Assembly (NCBI GenBank): GCA_016432585.1
Contig: CP066696.1
Span: 310,001 to 374,000 of the forward strand
Reading direction: 5' to 3'
Length of the DNA: 64,000 nt
Origin: Candidatus Saccharibacteria bacterium
GTDB lineage: Bacteria; Patescibacteriota; Saccharimonadia; Saccharimonadales; Saccharimonadaceae
Under the pieces are notes generated by a model. That model was not told where the DNA came from and made no database searches. It saw only the letters and a program-made list of their open reading frames with translations. Both the position numbers and the translations under genes were made by a program. Numbering within the stretch: position 1 is the first letter of the stretch; every line of letters begins with the position of its first letter. This document shows positions 49,946 to 58,388 of the stretch, in pieces.

Positions 49946-51385
49946 ATGATAGAATCTAACTTTCGAACCGAGCACGATCTTCTTGGAGACCGAAAAGTAC
50001 CATCTAACGTCTATTATGGAGTGCATACCCTGCGCGCCACCGAGAACTTTCCGATAACGGGCACCTCTGTGCAAATGTACCCTGGGTTTATCGATGCGAT
50101 TGCCTATATAAAAGAAGCCTGCGCTGTCGCAAACTACCGCCTAGGGCTGCTGGATAGAATCCGCACCGAAGCAATTGTAAAAGCATGTCAAGAAATTCGT
50201 GAAGGTAAACTGCACGAATTTTTTGTTGTCGATGTGATCCAGGGCGGGGCGGGAACCTCGATGAACATGAACGCGAATGAAGTTATTGCTAATAGGGCGC
50301 TTGAGATTTTGGGATATAAAAAAGGCGACTATAAGCATTTGCATCCGCTTGATCATGTGAATATGAGCCAAAGCACGAACGATGTTTATCCGTCTTCTAT
50401 AAAAGTAGCGTTGCGTTTTGAAATAGATAAATTGGTTGAAGCCCTTGATGTTTTGCATAGCGAATTTGATCGAAAATCGACTGATTTTGCCGGCATACTA
50501 AAAATGGGGCGGACGCAGTTGCAAGAGGCGGTGCCTATGACGCTTGGACAAGAGTTTGGTACGTACGCGGCAATGCTCGCGAGTGATCGTAGGCGACTGG
50601 AAACAACAGCGCTTGCCGTTGAAGAGTTAAATATGGGCGCAACGGCAATCGGCACGGGTATTAATACGCACCCGGAATATGCGGGAACTGTTTGTCAAAT
50701 CCTGTCAGAGCTGACGGGTTATAGTTTTACGAAAGCCGAGAATTTGATTGAATCGACACAGGACATGGGCGCGTTTGTTGAGCTTTCGGGAACGCTTAAA
50801 AGAATGGCAGTGAAGATATCGAAGGTATGTAACGATTTGCGCCTTCTTTCGTCGGGGCCGCGTGCAGGCTTTGGCGAGATTAACTTGCCAGCTGTTCAGG
50901 CGGGGTCGAGTATTATGCCGGGCAAGGTGAACCCGGTTATTCCCGAAGTAGTGAACCAAATTGCCTTCGAGGTTATCGGCAACGATGTTACCGTTTCGTT
51001 TGCGGCTGAGGCTGGGCAGTTACAGCTAAATGCATTCGAGCCTATTATTGCGCATAATCTACTAAACAGTCTTATTTATTTGCGCCAAGGGTATATTACG
51101 CTGGCGGTCAATTGCGTAAAAGGGATTACGGCAAATCATGAGCTATTAAGCCAAACGGTAGCGAACTCGATAGGTATTGTTACGGCACTAAACCCTCATA
51201 TTGGCTACGCAAACACAAGCGCTGTCGCTAAAGAGGCGGCGCGTCGGAACAGTGGCGTTGTTGAGGTGATTTTAGAGATGGGGCTGATGACTCAAGAGGA
51301 GTTGGATAAAATTTTGCGCCCCGAAAACTTGACGCGGCCCAATCACGATGCGCACAGGAAAAGAAAAGTGCTAAAAAAGAAATAA
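49946..51385 (+). CDS. aspA: Aspartate ammonia-lyase
   Basis: This 479-residue enzyme of the fumarase/aspartase family converts aspartate to fumarate and ammonia. It begins RTEHDLLGDRKVPSNVYYGVHT; GGAGTSMNMNANEVI, HPLDHVNMSQSTNDVYPSSI and the signature GSSIMPGKVNPVIPE (catalytic Ser loop) are diagnostic. Length is typical of AspA. TATAAT (49934-49939) ends six bases before the ATG. The AspT-type exchanger at 44 kb could supply aspartate; ammonia could serve the asparagine-synthetase-like enzyme. Confidence 0.9.
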   Translation: MIESNFRTEHDLLGDRKVPSNVYYGVHTLRATENFPITGTSVQMYPGFIDAIAYIKEACAVANYRLGLLDRIRTEAIVKACQEIREGKLHEFFVVDVIQGGAGTSMNMNANEVIANRALEILGYKKGDYKHLHPLDHVNMSQSTNDVYPSSIKVALRFEIDKLVEALDVLHSEFDRKSTDFAGILKMGRTQLQEAVPMTLGQEFGTYAAMLASDRRRLETTALAVEELNMGATAIGTGINTHPEYAGTVCQILSELTGYSFTKAENLIESTQDMGAFVELSGTLKRMAVKISKVCNDLRLLSSGPRAGFGEINLPAVQAGSSIMPGKVNPVIPEVVNQIAFEVIGNDVTVSFAAEAGQLQLNAFEPIIAHNLLNSLIYLRQGYITLAVNCVKGITANHELLSQTVANSIGIVTALNPHIGYANTSAVAKEAARRNSGVVEVILEMGLMTQEELDKILRPENLTRPNHDAHRKRKVLKKK

Positions 51386-51398
51386 AATCGTTTCGTCG

Positions 51399-51436
51399 GG
51401 CGCGCGGAGAACTGCGTGTGCAGCCCTCCGCGCGCC
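51399..51436 (-). terminator. Terminator of cassette I
   Basis: GGCGCGCGGAG (51399-51409) and CTCCGCGCGCC (51426-51436) pair perfectly over eleven positions; on the minus strand CGACGAAACGATTTT follows. Confidence 0.7.
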
Positions 51437-51895
51437 ATTTCGCATGACGATCAGAACATCTGGCCGATCACCATCTCCACCTGGCTGCTCACGGTCAGCT
51501 TGCGGATCTTGCCGTCCGTGTCGAACTCGACGAGGTCAGCGGAGGGGATGACGACCGTCTGGCCCGTGGGCGGGTATGAGATACCCCACCCGTCGGTGAG
51601 TGGTCCCGAGAAGGTGACAGTCATGTCATAGGAGACACGAAGCGTGTCGCCTTTCTCTGCGACTTTGGCGACCTTGACGTTCTTTCCCAGATCCGGGAAG
51701 GCCGTCCGCTGCCGTGTGATCTCTTCCCAGAAACCCTCGAATCGTAAGGGTCCCTTGCCGAGTTCGGCGCGGAAGTCCCGCGAAACGAGTGCTGCCACGG
51801 CCGCGCGGTCATCGTTCGTGACCCCGTCCGTGAACGCCTTGTACGTGGTTTGATGCGGAGATATCACTGGTACTGTCCCATCTGCGAATGGGCGC
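51432..51895 (-). repeat. Complementary 5' and 3' arms of cassette I
   Basis: The leader sequence at 51895-51883 (GCGCCCATTCGCA) and TGCGAAATGGCGC at 51444-51432 after the stop can pair over twelve positions with two one-base bulges. The second arm overlaps the terminator. Confidence 0.4.
51451..51867 (-). CDS. SnoaL-like/NTF2-fold protein, cassette I
   Basis: This 138-residue protein is of the SnoaL-like ester-cyclase/NTF2 group: AFTDGVTNDDRAAVAALVS, WEEITRQRTAFPDL and DLVEFDTDGKIRKL are typical. Function in this family varies from polyketide cyclisation to ligand binding. The start is GTG, with a weak GATGGGA region upstream that lies in a CCCAT-TCGCAG-ATGGG hairpin. It is GC-rich, with its own promoter TTGAAT-N16-TATAAT. 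Confidence 0.72.
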   Translation of the reverse strand: MISPHQTTYKAFTDGVTNDDRAAVAALVSRDFRAELGKGPLRFEGFWEEITRQRTAFPDLGKNVKVAKVAEKGDTLRVSYDMTVTFSGPLTDGWGISYPPTGQTVVIPSADLVEFDTDGKIRKLTVSSQVEMVIGQMF

Positions 51896-51913
51896 CGGTG
51901 TAGCGCCTGTGTT

Positions 51914-51941
51914 ATTATAAAAGATAACGAAAATAATTCAA
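51914..51941 (-). promoter_or_regulatory. Promoter of cassette I
   Basis: On the minus strand TTGAAT (51941-51936), 16-base spacer, TATAAT (51919-51914), then a leader with GGCGC/GCGCC and CCCAT/ATGGG stems. Confidence 0.65.
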
Positions 51942-51956
51942 GTACTACATGTATGT

Positions 51957-51983
51957 GCCCGCCGAACTGGATGTCCGGCGGGC
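51957..51983 (-). terminator. GC hairpin after the GNAT gene
   Basis: GCCCGCCG (51957-51964) pairs with CGGCGGGC (51976-51983), six bases after the stop. There is no T-run on the minus strand. Confidence 0.5.
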
Positions 51984-51989
51984 GATTGA

Positions 51990-52682
51990 TTAGGGGAGTG
52001 TGACGTTTGCGTCAGCCCATTGCAGCGCCTCTAGGGTGACGGCGCGGGCGGCTACGGCTGCTTGTGAAGGCGTGTCCTGCCCCCACCAGTTGCTCCAGAA
52101 TGGCTCGAGCGGGTTAAGGCACTCAAGATTATCCTGGTGGCGAAGCTCTCCGTTCGTGTAGCAGGTGTTTCGCTCCACGTAGACATGGGTATAGCCGCTT
52201 TTTTGAAGCGCCTTCAGGCTAGCGACGTTTCCTTGAATGACCGCGGATTTGATCCGGGTGATTCCAAGTTCGCGAAACGCAAACCATGTCCTCGCCTTGT
52301 GGATATAGCTGGCGATACCTTTGCCCCAGTACTCCTTATCGAAGATAAGGACACCACTTGTCGCTTGCTTGATGCCGGTGCGTCCATGCTCGATTGCGTT
52401 GAGGCCGGACGTGCCGATGAGCGTGCGCTGATTGTCCTCGATAATCCAGATTCCCCAGATCATCGAATCTTTGTTCGCGCGGACACTGTCGTACCACTCC
52501 AGCTCATCCTCGAGTACGGGTGCCGACTGCCGGCCCAAAAAACGGACAACAGGGTAGCTTTGCATGCCTCCGGTGGAAGCGAATGAGCCCATTGCGTCTT
52601 TTTGCAAAGGCGCAAGCTCGACAACGATATCGTTGCCCTCGGTCTGCGGCACGGTGAGCCGCATGACTGGTCCAAATGCCAT
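51990..52682 (-). CDS. GNAT N-acetyltransferase, cassette J
   Basis: This 230-residue protein has a GNAT domain of the RimJ/RimL type: IWGIWIIEDNQRTLIGTSGL, the acetyl-CoA loop EYWGKGIASYI, and GNVASLKALQKSGYTHV in the typical motif B region. It should acetylate a small molecule or protein amino group. AGGAGAGG lies four bases before the ATG. A leader with a 32-codon ORF, a terminator and a competing arm precedes it, suggesting induction, for example by an antibiotic. Base composition is higher in GC than neighbours. Confidence 0.8.
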   Translation of the reverse strand: MAFGPVMRLTVPQTEGNDIVVELAPLQKDAMGSFASTGGMQSYPVVRFLGRQSAPVLEDELEWYDSVRANKDSMIWGIWIIEDNQRTLIGTSGLNAIEHGRTGIKQATSGVLIFDKEYWGKGIASYIHKARTWFAFRELGITRIKSAVIQGNVASLKALQKSGYTHVYVERNTCYTNGELRHQDNLECLNPLEPFWSNWWGQDTPSQAAVAARAVTLEALQWADANVTLP

Positions 52683-52703
52683 TGTTCCTCTCCTTTTCTT
52701 TAT

Positions 52704-52724
52704 GGTTTCAGTATTTCTGAAACC
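52704..52724 (-). promoter_or_regulatory. Perfect eight-pair hairpin before the GNAT ribosome-binding site
   Basis: GGTTTCAG-AAATA-CTGAAACC on the minus strand lies between the terminator and AGGAGAGG. Confidence 0.6.
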
Positions 52725-52728
52725 AGAG

Positions 52729-52781
52729 AAGCCTCCGATATTCGATTGTTTGTACGAAAAAACCTCCGAAGTCGGAGGCTT
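52729..52781 (-). terminator. Terminator with competing antiterminator arm before the GNAT gene
   Basis: On the minus strand AAGCCTCCG-ACTT-CGGAGGTTT followed by TTT (52781-52757) is an intrinsic terminator. TCGGAGGCTT (52738-52729) downstream is the exact complement of AAGCCTCCGA, the terminator's 5' arm, over ten bases, so the two structures are mutually exclusive. Confidence 0.65.
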
Positions 52782-52802
52782 ATCTCGTTTCGCAAATGAA
52801 GT

Positions 52803-52901
52803 TTAGATTACAAGATAAGCCACGCAGTGTGAATTGCCGCCCTTAAGCATGTCGTGTGATGCGACGCGGCAAGATTCAATCTGTGTGGCTATATAATTCA
52901 T
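52803..52901 (-). CDS. 32-residue leader ORF upstream of the GNAT gene
   Basis: The ORF starts MNYIATQIESCRVASH and ends SHCVAYLVI. ATG 52901 lies ten bases after an extended -10 TGTGGTATAAT on the minus strand. It has two Cys and two His (C11, H16, H25, C26), so it could bind metal, or its translation could govern the terminator just downstream. No family is recognised. Confidence 0.5.
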   Translation of the reverse strand: MNYIATQIESCRVASHDMLKGGNSHCVAYLVI

Positions 52902-53000
52902 AACATTTCGTATTATACCACAATTATATAAAAAAGAAATAATTTAGCATGAGCTTTTCTATTGTAGTGGCCACTGTTTTAGCATAAAATTAGATCAAGT

Positions 53001-56000
53001 ATGAAGTTGGGTGATCGAAGCATACGGCCACTTAGGCGCATGAGGGTGCGAAAGTGGAGGCTACAAGCCTTTTTGGGTGTTGCTTTTCTGATCGCTGCAA
53101 TAACCCCACTCTCTATGACATGGCTGGAAAACGTAAGTGCTGACTGTGCTTGTTCGCTTTTCGGTACTCCTACGGGCGCTTCTAACTTTAGCGAAGGCGC
53201 CGACCTAGAGCTGGGCGTGAAAGTAATACCCGATCAAGATGGCTATATTAGCGGCGTAAAGTTTTATAAGCAAGGGGCGATGTCGGGTGTTCACACGGGT
53301 AGGCTTTGGGCTGCGAACGGAACGCCTTTGGCATCGATAACCTACACTGAGACGGCGTCTGGCTGGCAGGAAGCGACATTTTCTACGCCTGTTTTTGTAA
53401 CGGCGGGTACAACGTATGTCGCTTCAACGACATTTAACGACGGGCGATATATCGCAACCAGTAGTTATTTTACGACCGATATTATCAATGGTCCGCTAAA
53501 AGCACCTTCATCTGCCAGTTCGGGTGGTAATGGAGTTTTTGCAGGTAATGGTGGCGATTTTCCAGCTAGCTCGTTTAATGCAGCGAACTATTGGATAGAC
53601 GTCATTTTCTTTGCGACAGCGCAACCGGAAGTGACGGCGGTTACTCCAACGGCGGGCGCGACAAATGAGCAATTAGGAACGACGATATCGGCAACGTTCA
53701 GTACAAGTATGGACACTGCGACGCTAACCAGTGATAAATTTATTGTAGAAGATGCTTCGGGTGATCCCGTTCCGGGTGTTATTAGTTACGATGGCGCATC
53801 TAAAACAGCATCGTTTGTGGCAGATGAAGGCTTTGAGGTTAATACCGAGTATACAATTTTATTAAAAGGTGGAACCGGGGATGTTCTTAAAAACAACGCC
53901 GGCCTGCCGCTTGCAGCCGACTATACATGGTCATTCACCACAGCCGCTACGAATGCGTGCCCGTGTTCGCTAAAGGATAAAGTTAATCCGACGAATGTTC
54001 TTACGGCCAGCGAGGCGGCCCCTGTTGAGCTTGGGGTGAAAATTAAGCCAAGTAGCAACGGCTACATTACCTCGCTGCGATACTTTAAACCCTTGCTAAG
54101 TAACGACACAACGAATGCGGCGAGGGTATGGAGCTCGACTGGCACGAGTCTTGCCACGGCGACATTCGACAACCAGTCTGATTATGGCTGGCAAGAGGCA
54201 AAACTTTCAACGCCTCTCCGTGTTTATAAAAATCAGTTGTATATAATTTCATACACAGCCTCGAGTACTTATGTTTCTTCGAATGGCGCGTTGACAGGGC
54301 AGAATATCCAAAATGGATATCTGACTGCTTTCGCAAACGACTCGGCCGAGAATGCGGCGACGTCGAGCGGAAATCGCAACGGTGTATTTAATATCAGTGG
54401 CGGTAACTATCCGGGTACGGGAAGTACCACGGGTAACTACTACTGGATTGATGCCGTTTTCTCGACTACGTCAACTATTACTAATCCACTAGCTGTTGAA
54501 GTGACGCAGCCAAGTAGTGGAGCCTATGGTATTGCTGCCGACGCCGAAATCACCGCCCAGTTTAATAGGGTTCTGGATAATGCAACGGTAACAAATGCAT
54601 CGTTTCGATTATTTAATTCGAGCGGCACGCAGGTAAGTGGTGCCGCTAGCTACGACTCTCGAACCGGAGGCGCGCTGTTTACCCCGTCGAGTCCTCTTTC
54701 TGCCGGTGCACGTTACACGGCTAAAATTGCCGCATCTGTTGCTGATGGCGACGGTGTAGAACTAGGATCGGAATATGAATGGAGCTTTACCGTTGGAAGC
54801 GCAGCTTCACCAACCCTCTCTCAGGGTGCGGGTGGTCCGATTCTTGTTGTGACATCTGCGGCAAATCCATACAGCACCTACTATGCCGAAATCCTACGAG
54901 CAGAAGGCTTAAACGAATTTGAAGTAAAAGATATCGATGATATCACGCCAACCGTTCTTACCAACTACAATGCTGTTATATTGTCTGAACTGTCTTTAAG
55001 CGCTGCTCAGGCTACTGTCTTTACGACTTGGGTGAATGCCGGGGGTGATCTTGTGGCTATGCGCCCCGATAGTGATCTTGCGAGCTTACTTGGAATAAGT
55101 TCTGCCGGGGGAACATTGACGAATCAATATCTTATGATCGACACAACTCAGGCTCCTGGCGAAGGGCTTGTTAATGAAACGATACAGTTTAAGGGTGTGG
55201 CCGATAACTACACCCTAAATGGCGCGCGTGCGGTGGCGACACTTTACAGTGATGTTTCGACAAGTACGACTAATCCTGCTGTAACAACCCGCCAAGTAGG
55301 GACAAAAGGTGGCTCGGCGACAGCATTTACCTACGATCTTGCGAAATCCGTAATCGCTCTCCACCAAGGCAATCAGGCTTGGGCGGGGCAAGAGCGTGAT
55401 AGTAGCTCGCCGCGCCGGCCAAATGATCTGTTTTTTGGAGCGAAAGCCGGAGACGTGCAGCCTGATTGGGTTAATCTTAACAAAATGCACATTCCTCAGG
55501 CAGATGAACAACAGCGTTTGCTGGCGAACACGATCATCGATGCCACAAAAGAGGCGCAACCATTGCCGCGTTTTTGGTATCTGCCACACGACTACAAAGC
55601 GGCGATGGTAATGGCGGGTGATGATCATGGGTTAAGTAATGCCAATGGCACCGAAAAAATCTTGAATAACTGGCTGAATGATAGCCCTACTTATTGCTCC
55701 GAAATGGATTGGGAGTGTGTTCGCGCGACACATTATATTTATGCAAGCTCTGCGTTAACAAACACACGTGCTGGTCAGTACTATAATTTGGGATTCGAGA
55801 TCGGTGATCATGTTGACAGCGCCTGTACAAACCTTTCGTATGCGGCAACACTTAATCAATATAATGCAGATCTCGCAATATGGCGGGCTAAGTACACAAG
55901 CTTACCCGACCAGCTTTCTCACCGGTTCCATTGTTATGCTTGGGGCGATTGGGACAGTCAAATCAAAATTGATGATGTACTAGGAATTAGATACGATCTT

Positions 56001-56909
56001 AACTACGTCGCTTACCCGGCATCATGGATTGGGTCAAACGCGACGGTTATAACAGGGTCGGCCATGAATATGCGATTTACCGATGCAACGGGCGGTATGC
56101 TTGATGTTCGCCAAGGTGTGACGAACTTCGACGATCAGGCATCGACAGCGACAAATATCAATGCCACACTGGCAAATGCGGTCGGGGCAGCTGGGTACTA
56201 CGGAATTTTTGGCACGCACTACGATATGACGAATACGTTTGATAAAACGCTTGCAGCAGCAGCGCGAACGTACAACATACCTATGATTAGTGCTGAACAA
56301 GCGCTGTTGTGGCAAGAGGGTCGTGAAAGCTCGACAATCAGCGACATGACAGCGACGGTTGGGCGAACTAGCTTTACGCTGTCGCCTGCCGAAGGCGCAA
56401 ATGGTCTCCGGACGATGCTGCCCGTGTCAAACGGCGGAGGCAGCCTAACGACGTTGCTGCGAGGTGCAAGTACCGTCTCGTTTGATATAAGTACGATCAA
56501 AGGTATCGAGTATGCTGTATTTGATGCGCTACCAGGAGAGTACGAGGCGACATACAGCAACTACACACCGCCAGTCGATGAGGAGCCGGAAACGCCAACG
56601 CCAGAAGAGCCGGGTGTGCCTTCGTCGCCAGATGGTGGAAGCGGAAACGAAGACGGTGCTACAGGACAGCCTGGAGCCGGAGGCGGCGCTGTGGAAGGAC
56701 CTGAAGAGACTCCTACCGATGCTATTCCTGAAGAGCCGGTTAATCAAAACGAAGAGCCAGGCGTGCAACAGCCGCAGACGCAGGATGAGACCAAAAAACC
56801 CACAGTCGATAATTCGCTGTGGGTATGGATAGTTGGTGGGTTCGTATTTGTGGTGTTGTCGGGGCTGTTGTTTATAGGAATACGTCGACGAAGTCACGAA
56901 CAAAACTAA
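53001..56909 (+). CDS. Large surface-anchored multidomain protein (DUF4082 and Big_5 repeats, deacetylase-like domain)
   Basis: This 1302-residue protein has a basic N-terminus and a hydrophobic helix (~residues 22-41) serving as signal or anchor, and a C-terminal Pro/Glu/Gln-rich linker followed by a transmembrane helix and RRRSHEQN. Two DUF4082 domains (~50-208 and ~325-490; GYISGVKFYK and GYITSLRYFK) alternate with two SbsA-type Big_5 Ig-like domains (PEVTAVTPTAGATNEQLG at ~210). A glutamine-amidotransferase-like region (~610-700) and a polysaccharide-deacetylase-like region (FWYLPHDYKAAMVMAGDDHG onward) follow. Glycan binding or modification at the host interface is likely. Confidence 0.72.
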   Translation: MKLGDRSIRPLRRMRVRKWRLQAFLGVAFLIAAITPLSMTWLENVSADCACSLFGTPTGASNFSEGADLELGVKVIPDQDGYISGVKFYKQGAMSGVHTGRLWAANGTPLASITYTETASGWQEATFSTPVFVTAGTTYVASTTFNDGRYIATSSYFTTDIINGPLKAPSSASSGGNGVFAGNGGDFPASSFNAANYWIDVIFFATAQPEVTAVTPTAGATNEQLGTTISATFSTSMDTATLTSDKFIVEDASGDPVPGVISYDGASKTASFVADEGFEVNTEYTILLKGGTGDVLKNNAGLPLAADYTWSFTTAATNACPCSLKDKVNPTNVLTASEAAPVELGVKIKPSSNGYITSLRYFKPLLSNDTTNAARVWSSTGTSLATATFDNQSDYGWQEAKLSTPLRVYKNQLYIISYTASSTYVSSNGALTGQNIQNGYLTAFANDSAENAATSSGNRNGVFNISGGNYPGTGSTTGNYYWIDAVFSTTSTITNPLAVEVTQPSSGAYGIAADAEITAQFNRVLDNATVTNASFRLFNSSGTQVSGAASYDSRTGGALFTPSSPLSAGARYTAKIAASVADGDGVELGSEYEWSFTVGSAASPTLSQGAGGPILVVTSAANPYSTYYAEILRAEGLNEFEVKDIDDITPTVLTNYNAVILSELSLSAAQATVFTTWVNAGGDLVAMRPDSDLASLLGISSAGGTLTNQYLMIDTTQAPGEGLVNETIQFKGVADNYTLNGARAVATLYSDVSTSTTNPAVTTRQVGTKGGSATAFTYDLAKSVIALHQGNQAWAGQERDSSSPRRPNDLFFGAKAGDVQPDWVNLNKMHIPQADEQQRLLANTIIDATKEAQPLPRFWYLPHDYKAAMVMAGDDHGLSNANGTEKILNNWLNDSPTYCSEMDWECVRATHYIYASSALTNTRAGQYYNLGFEIGDHVDSACTNLSYAATLNQYNADLAIWRAKYTSLPDQLSHRFHCYAWGDWDSQIKIDDVLGIRYDLNYVAYPASWIGSNATVITGSAMNMRFTDATGGMLDVRQGVTNFDDQASTATNINATLANAVGAAGYYGIFGTHYDMTNTFDKTLAAAARTYNIPMISAEQALLWQEGRESSTISDMTATVGRTSFTLSPAEGANGLRTMLPVSNGGGSLTTLLRGASTVSFDISTIKGIEYAVFDALPGEYEATYSNYTPPVDEEPETPTPEEPGVPSSPDGGSGNEDGATGQPGAGGGAVEGPEETPTDAIPEEPVNQNEEPGVQQPQTQDETKKPTVDNSLWVWIVGGFVFVVLSGLLFIGIRRRSHEQN

Positions 56910-56910
56910 A

Positions 56911-57810
56911 CTAGTAGTAAGTAATCTTCAAGTTTGCCATGCCTATTTTACCTTCAAGTCGTATTTTTTGGTCAGCTAGGTCGTAGCCGGTTGTTTCATA
57001 TATACCTTTGCTAATTTCGTGCATATCGGGAATACTGATGTTACTTACGCCCGATTCAACAGTATTGTGAATGCCTGCTCCGCGTGGAATCAATAATTCA
57101 ATCGAACTTACACCGGTGTCGAGATGAATTGTCGTTGCTTTGGTTTTTTGTCCTAGTTTAATCGTGTTCGAGCTGGCGCCAGATTTAATCGTGAGGACAT
57201 GAAGTGGAACACGCGAGAAATCTGCATCCACATTTGCTGCACCCGAAGATAGCGTAACGTCAGTCGCGATTGTCTCGTTCATGGTGACATTGAGGTCATT
57301 TGAAGATCCAAGCCACCAGTTCGTATTATTTGTCGCTTCGAGGTCGATTGTTTGTGTTCCATCTTTTAATGTCTCATTGTGACGAAGCTCGCCACCGTAA
57401 GCCGCACGCACCAGCGACCCCTCGGTGTCTGAATCTATCTTTAGTTTGCCTGCAGCATTTTTTATAAGTAGGTTGATCATGTGAACATCTGTGTCGGGTT
57501 TTGCTACAGTAACACTGCTATTTGCCGACTGTTGGGCGGCTGGCGGCTGAAGATAGCCGGTGGCGATTGCTACTGCGCCTGCAAGAAGCGTGACAATTAG
57601 TAGCATGACTGTCGAACCCCATAACCAGCTGCGGACAGAAAGTAATGATATTCCAGAGAAAACGATAAGGAGCGGCCACATACGCGCGACACTTTCTCCG
57701 TCGATGACAACAATATTGTAGTACTGAAGAAGAGCTAAGACGCCTATTGTAACAAGTGTAAGTCCCCAGATGTATCTCCCAAATGCAATATCTTGTGTTT
57801 TGGTTTTCAT
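56911..57810 (-). CDS. LiaF-like membrane protein (DUF5668 plus DUF2154-like)
   Basis: This 299-residue protein has about three to four N-terminal transmembrane helices (LTLVTIGVLALLQYYN, WPLLIVFSGISLLS) and a beta-helical C-terminal domain with repeated strands, as in LiaF and DUF2154 cell-wall-stress proteins. Its start overlaps the stop of the PspC gene (TAATG), so they are coupled. It probably senses or modulates envelope stress. Confidence 0.75.
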   Translation of the reverse strand: MKTKTQDIAFGRYIWGLTLVTIGVLALLQYYNIVVIDGESVARMWPLLIVFSGISLLSVRSWLWGSTVMLLIVTLLAGAVAIATGYLQPPAAQQSANSSVTVAKPDTDVHMINLLIKNAAGKLKIDSDTEGSLVRAAYGGELRHNETLKDGTQTIDLEATNNTNWWLGSSNDLNVTMNETIATDVTLSSGAANVDADFSRVPLHVLTIKSGASSNTIKLGQKTKATTIHLDTGVSSIELLIPRGAGIHNTVESGVSNISIPDMHEISKGIYETTGYDLADQKIRLEGKIGMANLKITYY

Positions 57811-58280
57811 TATTTACCACTCCGTAGCAAGATAACGGCTCCGATTGCAATAAGAATCATCGGCCAGAAGATTGCGCCGTACGTCTCAATCCAGTTTGGA
57901 AATATCTGGGCGAGTAAGAGCCATACTCCTAGCAAAATAAGGCCGACTCCAGCGTAGTTTCGCATGCGATGTGTCGATTCGACACTTTTAGCTTCCGACG
58001 CCAATTCTTGAAGGTTATTAGAAATCTCGTTTGGCTCGCCCGACTGAACCGGCATAACGATTGCAAGGACAAGATATACAAGAATGCCAAAGCCGCCGCT
58101 GATAAACGTAAATATAATAAAGGCGACGCGCAGAAGCGTAACATCGACGGCAAAGTATTCAGCGAGTCCCGAACATACCCCGGCAATTTTGCCAGTCTTA
58201 GGGCGTCGGTATAGCTTGCGGACCGGTGGTTGGATGTGGTGAGTTTTCTTTTCGTCTTTATCTGGTGCTGGGTTGCTCAT
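57810..58280 (-). CDS. PspC-domain membrane protein
   Basis: This 156-residue protein has the PspC domain KLYRRPKTGKIAGVCSGLAE followed by YFAVDVTLLRVAFIIFTF. A LiaI/LiaF-type C-terminal pair of helices (LILLGVWLLLAQIFPN) follows. PspC proteins act in envelope stress. It heads the operon with the LiaF-like gene. On the minus strand TATACT-like sequence lies near 58315, beside the CRP-like site that also precedes the flavodoxin gene. Confidence 0.85.
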   Translation of the reverse strand: MSNPAPDKDEKKTHHIQPPVRKLYRRPKTGKIAGVCSGLAEYFAVDVTLLRVAFIIFTFISGGFGILVYLVLAIVMPVQSGEPNEISNNLQELASEAKSVESTHRMRNYAGVGLILLGVWLLLAQIFPNWIETYGAIFWPMILIAIGAVILLRSGK

Positions 58281-58336
58281 GGGAGTCTCCTTATTCTGGT
58301 TTTGCTTTAAGTATAGTATATGTCAACTGGCGCTTG

Positions 58337-58352
58337 TGTGCGAATAATCACA
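58337..58352 (+). promoter_or_regulatory. CRP-like site between pspC and flavodoxin genes
   Basis: TGTGC-GAATAA-TCACA matches nine of ten positions. Its centre is about 41 bases from starts predicted both for the flavodoxin gene (TTAAAT 58374-58379) and for pspC. Confidence 0.5.
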
Positions 58353-58388
58353 TATGATCAGCGGCACATCTGTTTAAATGGTGATGAC

